Virus record (IMG/VR): IMGVR_UViG_3300033153_003795
Location: 1 to 63,869 of that record
Strand: one strand, 5' to 3'
Origin: a virus
DNA length: 63,869 bases
Positions 60,542 through 63,869 of the stretch are shown piece after piece; within the stretch, counting starts at the first letter, position 1; each line of letters begins with the position of its first letter. Both the position numbers and the translations under genes were made by a program. Below the pieces are notes generated by a model, which was not told the origin of the DNA, did not search any database, and saw only the letters and a list, made by a program, of their open reading frames with translations.

Positions 60542-61042
60542 TTACCAGCTTGCTTGATAGTGATATGTACCATTACTAGGTAAATTATCTATAATAACTA
60601 TAGTGTCTTCTAGATCTTGGTAAAACCAGCTATCTATAGTTGTTGAACCAAAGAAGAAGCCTTCTGTTGGAAGTAGTGGTAGATTTTCTTTTAAATCGGT
60701 CCATGTTTTACAGTCTCCGTCTATTTTAGAGGGTTGTGTAGTATCTAGGATTTTTTTAGTATCTTCGCACGCTTTACGTAACTCTAATAGCTTATCGAGG
60801 CTTACCCACGACCTTTGGCATTCATCTACGCCGTTTTGTACGTTTTCTACAAACCAGTTATGAATAGCGTTTGCTTTACGCCAATAGCCTACAGCTTCTA
60901 TAATTTCCGATATTTTTGATACATCTATTTCGATAGGTTTACTATTATCGCCTGATGTTAAGTTTATTGAGCCTTTTACTTTTCTATGCTCGTAATTAGC
61001 GCCTATGTAAATTTCTTTTGTTAAGTACATATCTAGTCCCAT
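60542..61042 (-). CDS. Conserved phage protein (MGLDMYL family)
   Basis: 166 residues. The MGLDMYLTKEIYIGAN start, WRKANAIHNWFVENVQNGVD (about 54-73), and GFFFGSTTIDSWFYQDLEDT (about 128-147) define a widespread phage family of unknown function, often near replication genes. ATG overlaps the next gene. Confidence 0.65.
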   Translation of the reverse strand: MGLDMYLTKEIYIGANYEHRKVKGSINLTSGDNSKPIEIDVSKISEIIEAVGYWRKANAIHNWFVENVQNGVDECQRSWVSLDKLLELRKACEDTKKILDTTQPSKIDGDCKTWTDLKENLPLLPTEGFFFGSTTIDSWFYQDLEDTIVIIDNLPSNGTYHYQASW

Positions 61043-61581
61043 TATGTTTCCTTTAAGTTTTTGTATAAATCTATGTCTGGTCTTTTTATATCGAAGTGGT
61101 TGATAAGGTTTTCTATATCGGTATCGAGTTCGTCGTTATCATCGTCCCAGTACCAACAATCTAAATCTTCTTTAAAGTATTCTGTACCTTGCCAGTTTAT
61201 TCTTTCTATTGAATTGTAGTCGTATTCGTTGTTCTCTTCAAGACCGTCTTCGTTTACTGTTACCCAGTGGTAAAAAGCACAACCTGGTTCTGCGTCATGA
61301 TATTCTAGTTCTAGGTAGAATTTCTTTGCTACTAGAATAAAGAATCCACTAGGAGAGCACCATCTACCTGAACCAACTATTGTGATAATGCTGTCGTCTT
61401 TTTGGTAGTCATGGATTTCCATACCAGAGAATAGTGAACGGTCTGCTACTGAATCGCCATCAGCTAGGCTTCGTGAATCTAACCATTCGCTGTCTATAAG
61501 GTCAGTGATAAACTTATTAGCGTCTGTGATGCTGTTAGAACATCCTGTTAGTGTTACTTCTGTGCTACTCCAATTTGCCAT
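61042..61581 (-). CDS. YubB/DUF1281-like ferredoxin-fold protein (hedged)
   Basis: 179 residues. The MANWSSTEVTLTG start and HDAEPGCAFYHWVTVNED segment resemble DUF1281/YubB-type phage and plasmid proteins. The acidic C-terminus (DDDNDELDTDIENLIN) is unlike that family. Function unknown. It overlaps the polymerase gene. Confidence 0.5.
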   Translation of the reverse strand: MANWSSTEVTLTGCSNSITDANKFITDLIDSEWLDSRSLADGDSVADRSLFSGMEIHDYQKDDSIITIVGSGRWCSPSGFFILVAKKFYLELEYHDAEPGCAFYHWVTVNEDGLEENNEYDYNSIERINWQGTEYFKEDLDCWYWDDDNDELDTDIENLINHFDIKRPDIDLYKNLKET

Positions 61582-63497
61582 TATAAGTCCTTTAGTACTT
61601 TAATTATTTCTGCTAGTGAAGCATCGTTAGGTATTTGAGTCATATCTGCCCAATCTAATCCAATTTCACTTATTGCAGTATTCTTGATAATTTGGTCTTT
61701 AGTCCAGTCTTGGACCATTAAAGGTACTAGCCTGTCATTGACCCATTTAATTGTGGTTGCATCTTTTTTTACTATGTAGTAAATCGAGTCATAAATCGTT
61801 GATATACATTGTATGTCATTTGACATACTATTTAGGTCGATAAGTTGATGCATTTTGTTAATTACTAGTAAGGTTAGAATTGACCAGAATTGACAAGTTG
61901 CGTTATTAAGCGTTCTGATGTCTCTGTTAGGATTATCAGATTTGATATAGCAACCTAATCCTAAGTGAACTTTGCCATGTTCTTGAGCTATTGGTAGAAC
62001 GTACTCTTCTCGGTATTGAGTAATTCCTGGGTATAGTTCGTTATGGTATGAATTGAAGATTGCTTCAGCTGCAGGTATAGATATTTTTAGAGATGAGGCT
62101 ACTTTAGGCGGGTATGCTCCGTATGATAGACCGAATGTTGCCGGTTTACCTTTTTGTCGGATAGCTTTTAGTTCTTTATGACCTTCTTCGCATAGGCGGT
62201 AGAATTCTTTAACGTCAGTAGTTGTGTCATTAGTTATCATCATGTGTTTAGATACTTCGTCTTTGAAATAGCCGTAGGCGTTTAGGCAGTGGCCATCTAG
62301 ACCTTCTAGGAATATGTTACACTTGTTGGTGTCATGTGATAGTGATGCGATTACACGATCTTCTAGAGCTCCATAGTCTATTGCTAGTACGACGTAACCT
62401 GGTGGTGCTATGAAGCATTTCTTAACTGGTTTGGAGTATATAGAACGTGTTGAAGGCATATTTAATAAGTTAGGGTTGCTACTAGTTAGTCTAAAAGACT
62501 TAGCTCCGAATAGTTTTAAATCGCCGTATAAACGACCATCTATAGTGTACTTGTAGAAAGCTTGTACGAAGTTATCTCTTACGATAGCTCCGAAGGAATA
62601 GTCTATTAGGGCTTGGCAGAGTTCTTTTTCGTCAGGGTCGATTGTAGTTTTGAAGACATTTTCTACGTTGTCTCTATCCCACGAGTATTTGTTTTTAGGT
62701 GGTGTGGGTTTAGGATTACCGTAGCGCTGTGCTATACGAAGTTTCTTTTCATATGTTTTATAAGCGTCGCCTAGTTTGTCAGATTTGTAGCCTAGCATGT
62801 CGGTAAAGATGTCGTGTTTTTGATCTGGACTGCCTGGATTAAAGTTTGGTATGTCTAGCCCTGATAACGATGATACTTGTTCTTCGAATTTACGATTGTA
62901 TATAGTAGCTCTATCATGCGCTAGACGTTGCATAGCCTCTTTAACGTACTTAGAGTTACCTTCGTTCAGTTTTCCGTCCAGTAGGCGTCGTAGTATGGGT
63001 TTAGACGCTGCAAACTTCTTAACTTGAGCTGCTGTCCATTTAGGTACACCTGTAGGTAGTAGATCTGATGGACTAGTCATAGAAACTGCGTTTGAGAATT
63101 CTTGCATAAAGTAAGAACGATGGTCCATTTTTTTATGGTCGAAGGGTTTTAGGTAGTAGTCAGGTGAACGACACATACCTAATCGGTCTTCGATGTATTC
63201 TTTATGGAGTTTTTTGTAGCGTTCTGCTTGATAGGCTTTTACTATTTTGTTGGTTTTAAGGGTCTTGTGTACTTTAGCGATTGTAATGTCTAGTGAGGCT
63301 TCGAGTTCTTTTACTTTTTTTAGGTCGATAGGTAAACCATTCATCATGATGCGGACTACGTCTTTGATTAGGTGTTTTGAGACATTGTCGTAGAAGTAAC
63401 CGAATGGTGGTGATTCTTCACTAGGTGTAGGTGCTGGAAGTAAATCGTGAGGAGAGAACACTTCACTAGTTTTACGGTTAATTGTATAGTTAGTCAT
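61581..63497 (-). CDS. DNA polymerase family A, polymerase domain only
   Basis: 638 residues from ATG 63497 (GTG 63524 possible). Motif A AIDYGALEDR (about 372-381), motif B R-QKGKPATFGLSYG (about 447-460), and motif C IYDSI (about 568-572), where the usual HDE is YDS. The 3'-5' exonuclease is not in this protein; it lies in the gene at the right edge (63726-63869), separated by a 77-residue gene. So the phage replicase is split. Likely replicates the phage genome with host factors. Confidence 0.88.
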   Translation of the reverse strand: MTNYTINRKTSEVFSPHDLLPAPTPSEESPPFGYFYDNVSKHLIKDVVRIMMNGLPIDLKKVKELEASLDITIAKVHKTLKTNKIVKAYQAERYKKLHKEYIEDRLGMCRSPDYYLKPFDHKKMDHRSYFMQEFSNAVSMTSPSDLLPTGVPKWTAAQVKKFAASKPILRRLLDGKLNEGNSKYVKEAMQRLAHDRATIYNRKFEEQVSSLSGLDIPNFNPGSPDQKHDIFTDMLGYKSDKLGDAYKTYEKKLRIAQRYGNPKPTPPKNKYSWDRDNVENVFKTTIDPDEKELCQALIDYSFGAIVRDNFVQAFYKYTIDGRLYGDLKLFGAKSFRLTSSNPNLLNMPSTRSIYSKPVKKCFIAPPGYVVLAIDYGALEDRVIASLSHDTNKCNIFLEGLDGHCLNAYGYFKDEVSKHMMITNDTTTDVKEFYRLCEEGHKELKAIRQKGKPATFGLSYGAYPPKVASSLKISIPAAEAIFNSYHNELYPGITQYREEYVLPIAQEHGKVHLGLGCYIKSDNPNRDIRTLNNATCQFWSILTLLVINKMHQLIDLNSMSNDIQCISTIYDSIYYIVKKDATTIKWVNDRLVPLMVQDWTKDQIIKNTAISEIGLDWADMTQIPNDASLAEIIKVLKDL

Positions 63498-63723
63498 CTC
63501 TCGTTTCTTCAGCGGAGATTTCACCGTTTACTATTAAGCCTGATATATCTTCGCTTGTTAGATATAGGCGTCTAGCGTCTATTGCTTCGTATATAATACG
63601 TCCTGATTCTTCATCTATGTTAGCCATAGAAACTGAAGTACCATAAGCTATTAATTGGTCTAAGTTCATACTTACAGTATTTTTAACTAAGTCATCTAAG
63701 TGGTCTTTAATTAATGTTGTCAT
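63490..63723 (-). CDS. Small protein between exonuclease and polymerase
   Basis: 77 residues starting MTTLIKDHLDDLVKNTVSMN. Starts just after the exonuclease stop and overlaps the polymerase start (ATGACTAA). Helical and acidic. Could be a linker, accessory subunit or inserted gene. No domain recognised. Confidence 0.55.
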   Translation of the reverse strand: MTTLIKDHLDDLVKNTVSMNLDQLIAYGTSVSMANIDEESGRIIYEAIDARRLYLTSEDISGLIVNGEISAEETRDD

Positions 63724-63725
63724 TG

Positions 63726-63869
63726 TTATTCCTCATCTTGATTTTCTAGGTAGTGGTTTATATTTGTCCATAGTTTGTATGTAGCACATCCATCCGTAGC
63801 TGCGTATTTAAGCATATAAGGCTCGTACATCTCAGAAACTTTAAAGTTGCTAGCTGAAGTTGCCCATGC
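63726..63869 (-). CDS. Partial 3'-5' exonuclease (C-terminal end), runs off the window
   Basis: Only the last 47 residues are present. YMLKYAATDGCATYKLWT contains the Exo III-type YxxxD, as in polymerase I/DnaQ proofreading domains, and the frame then ends DEE-TAA. It is followed after 2 bases by the 77-residue gene, so it belongs to the same operon as the polymerase. Confidence 0.7.
   Translation of the reverse strand, partial: AWATSASNFKVSEMYEPYMLKYAATDGCATYKLWTNINHYLENQDEE

Noticed and set aside
1-63869. Temperate phage with integrase or attachment site
   Set aside because: No integrase, recombinase, CI-like repressor or tRNA-overlapping att repeat found; the ParB-like/RHH pair alone does not show lysogeny.

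Overview
This window is 63.9 kb of a tailed-phage genome with low GC content. It is not a complete genome: a gene for a DNA polymerase exonuclease runs off the right edge. The best relative I can name is coliphage N4 and its kin (podoviruses with a virion RNA polymerase). The major capsid protein looks like the N4 gp56 family. The genes after it follow the N4 order: portal, scaffold, capsid, small internal proteins, then the giant ejected RNA polymerase. The rest is mosaic: class II ribonucleotide reductase, PIN-PhoH, ClpP, Tad2-like protein, 13 tRNAs and five homing endonucleases. The host cannot be proved from sequence alone. The base composition, promoters with good -10 but poor -35 boxes, and a Cys-rich gene (56458-56874) that resembles proteins I associate with Campylobacterota suggest an aquatic Campylobacterota host, with low confidence.

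Layout. 56-1513 (minus): small proteins, two with N-terminal membrane anchors, ended by a UUCG-hairpin terminator. 1514-1911: divergent control region with four TTGTCGGAA-type repeats. 1912-4900 (plus): ribbon-helix-helix-like and ParB-like proteins, zinc-ribbon-like and small proteins, and a homing endonuclease. 4901-6521: promoter with dyad, RNA hairpins and 13 tRNA genes. 6553-9207: YkuK-like RNase H-fold protein, homing endonuclease, probable small terminase subunit, membrane peptide. 9207-11048: large terminase subunit. 11148-25524: host-recognition module with several fibre proteins (Mtd-N-like, YadA-like, S74 chaperone, collagen-like, three LamG-like domains) and chaperones. 25527-27858: lysis cassette (PLA2-like membrane protein, 3TM holin, XhlA-like protein, M15 endolysin) split by an HNH gene. 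27913-40258: portal, scaffold, capsid and ejection proteins. 40301-50668: three giant adjacent reading frames totalling about 3,400 residues.

The most interesting part is 40301-50668. The middle frame carries the motifs of a T7/N4-type single-subunit RNA polymerase (SKNGR, TDAVTSG, R-x3-K-x7-YG, VHD). The first frame carries an apparently complete staphylococcal-nuclease active site. The third carries HEMIH. Together they match the size and three-part layout of N4 gp50 (about 3,500 residues), but split into separate frames. The first two are joined by a +1 frame change with no start codon for 55 codons. I read this as a split or frameshifted virion RNA polymerase with a nuclease domain.

50661-63869 (minus) is the early/middle region: nucleotide metabolism (class II NrdJ, ThyX-like, MazG-like), DNA replication (polymerase A with a separate 3'-5' exonuclease gene, RusA-like resolvase), RNA and protein turnover (PIN-PhoH, ClpP), a methyltransferase-like protein, a P-loop kinase cut by an amber codon, and a Tad2-like anti-Thoeris candidate. 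It converges tail to tail with the late genes at 50661-50668.
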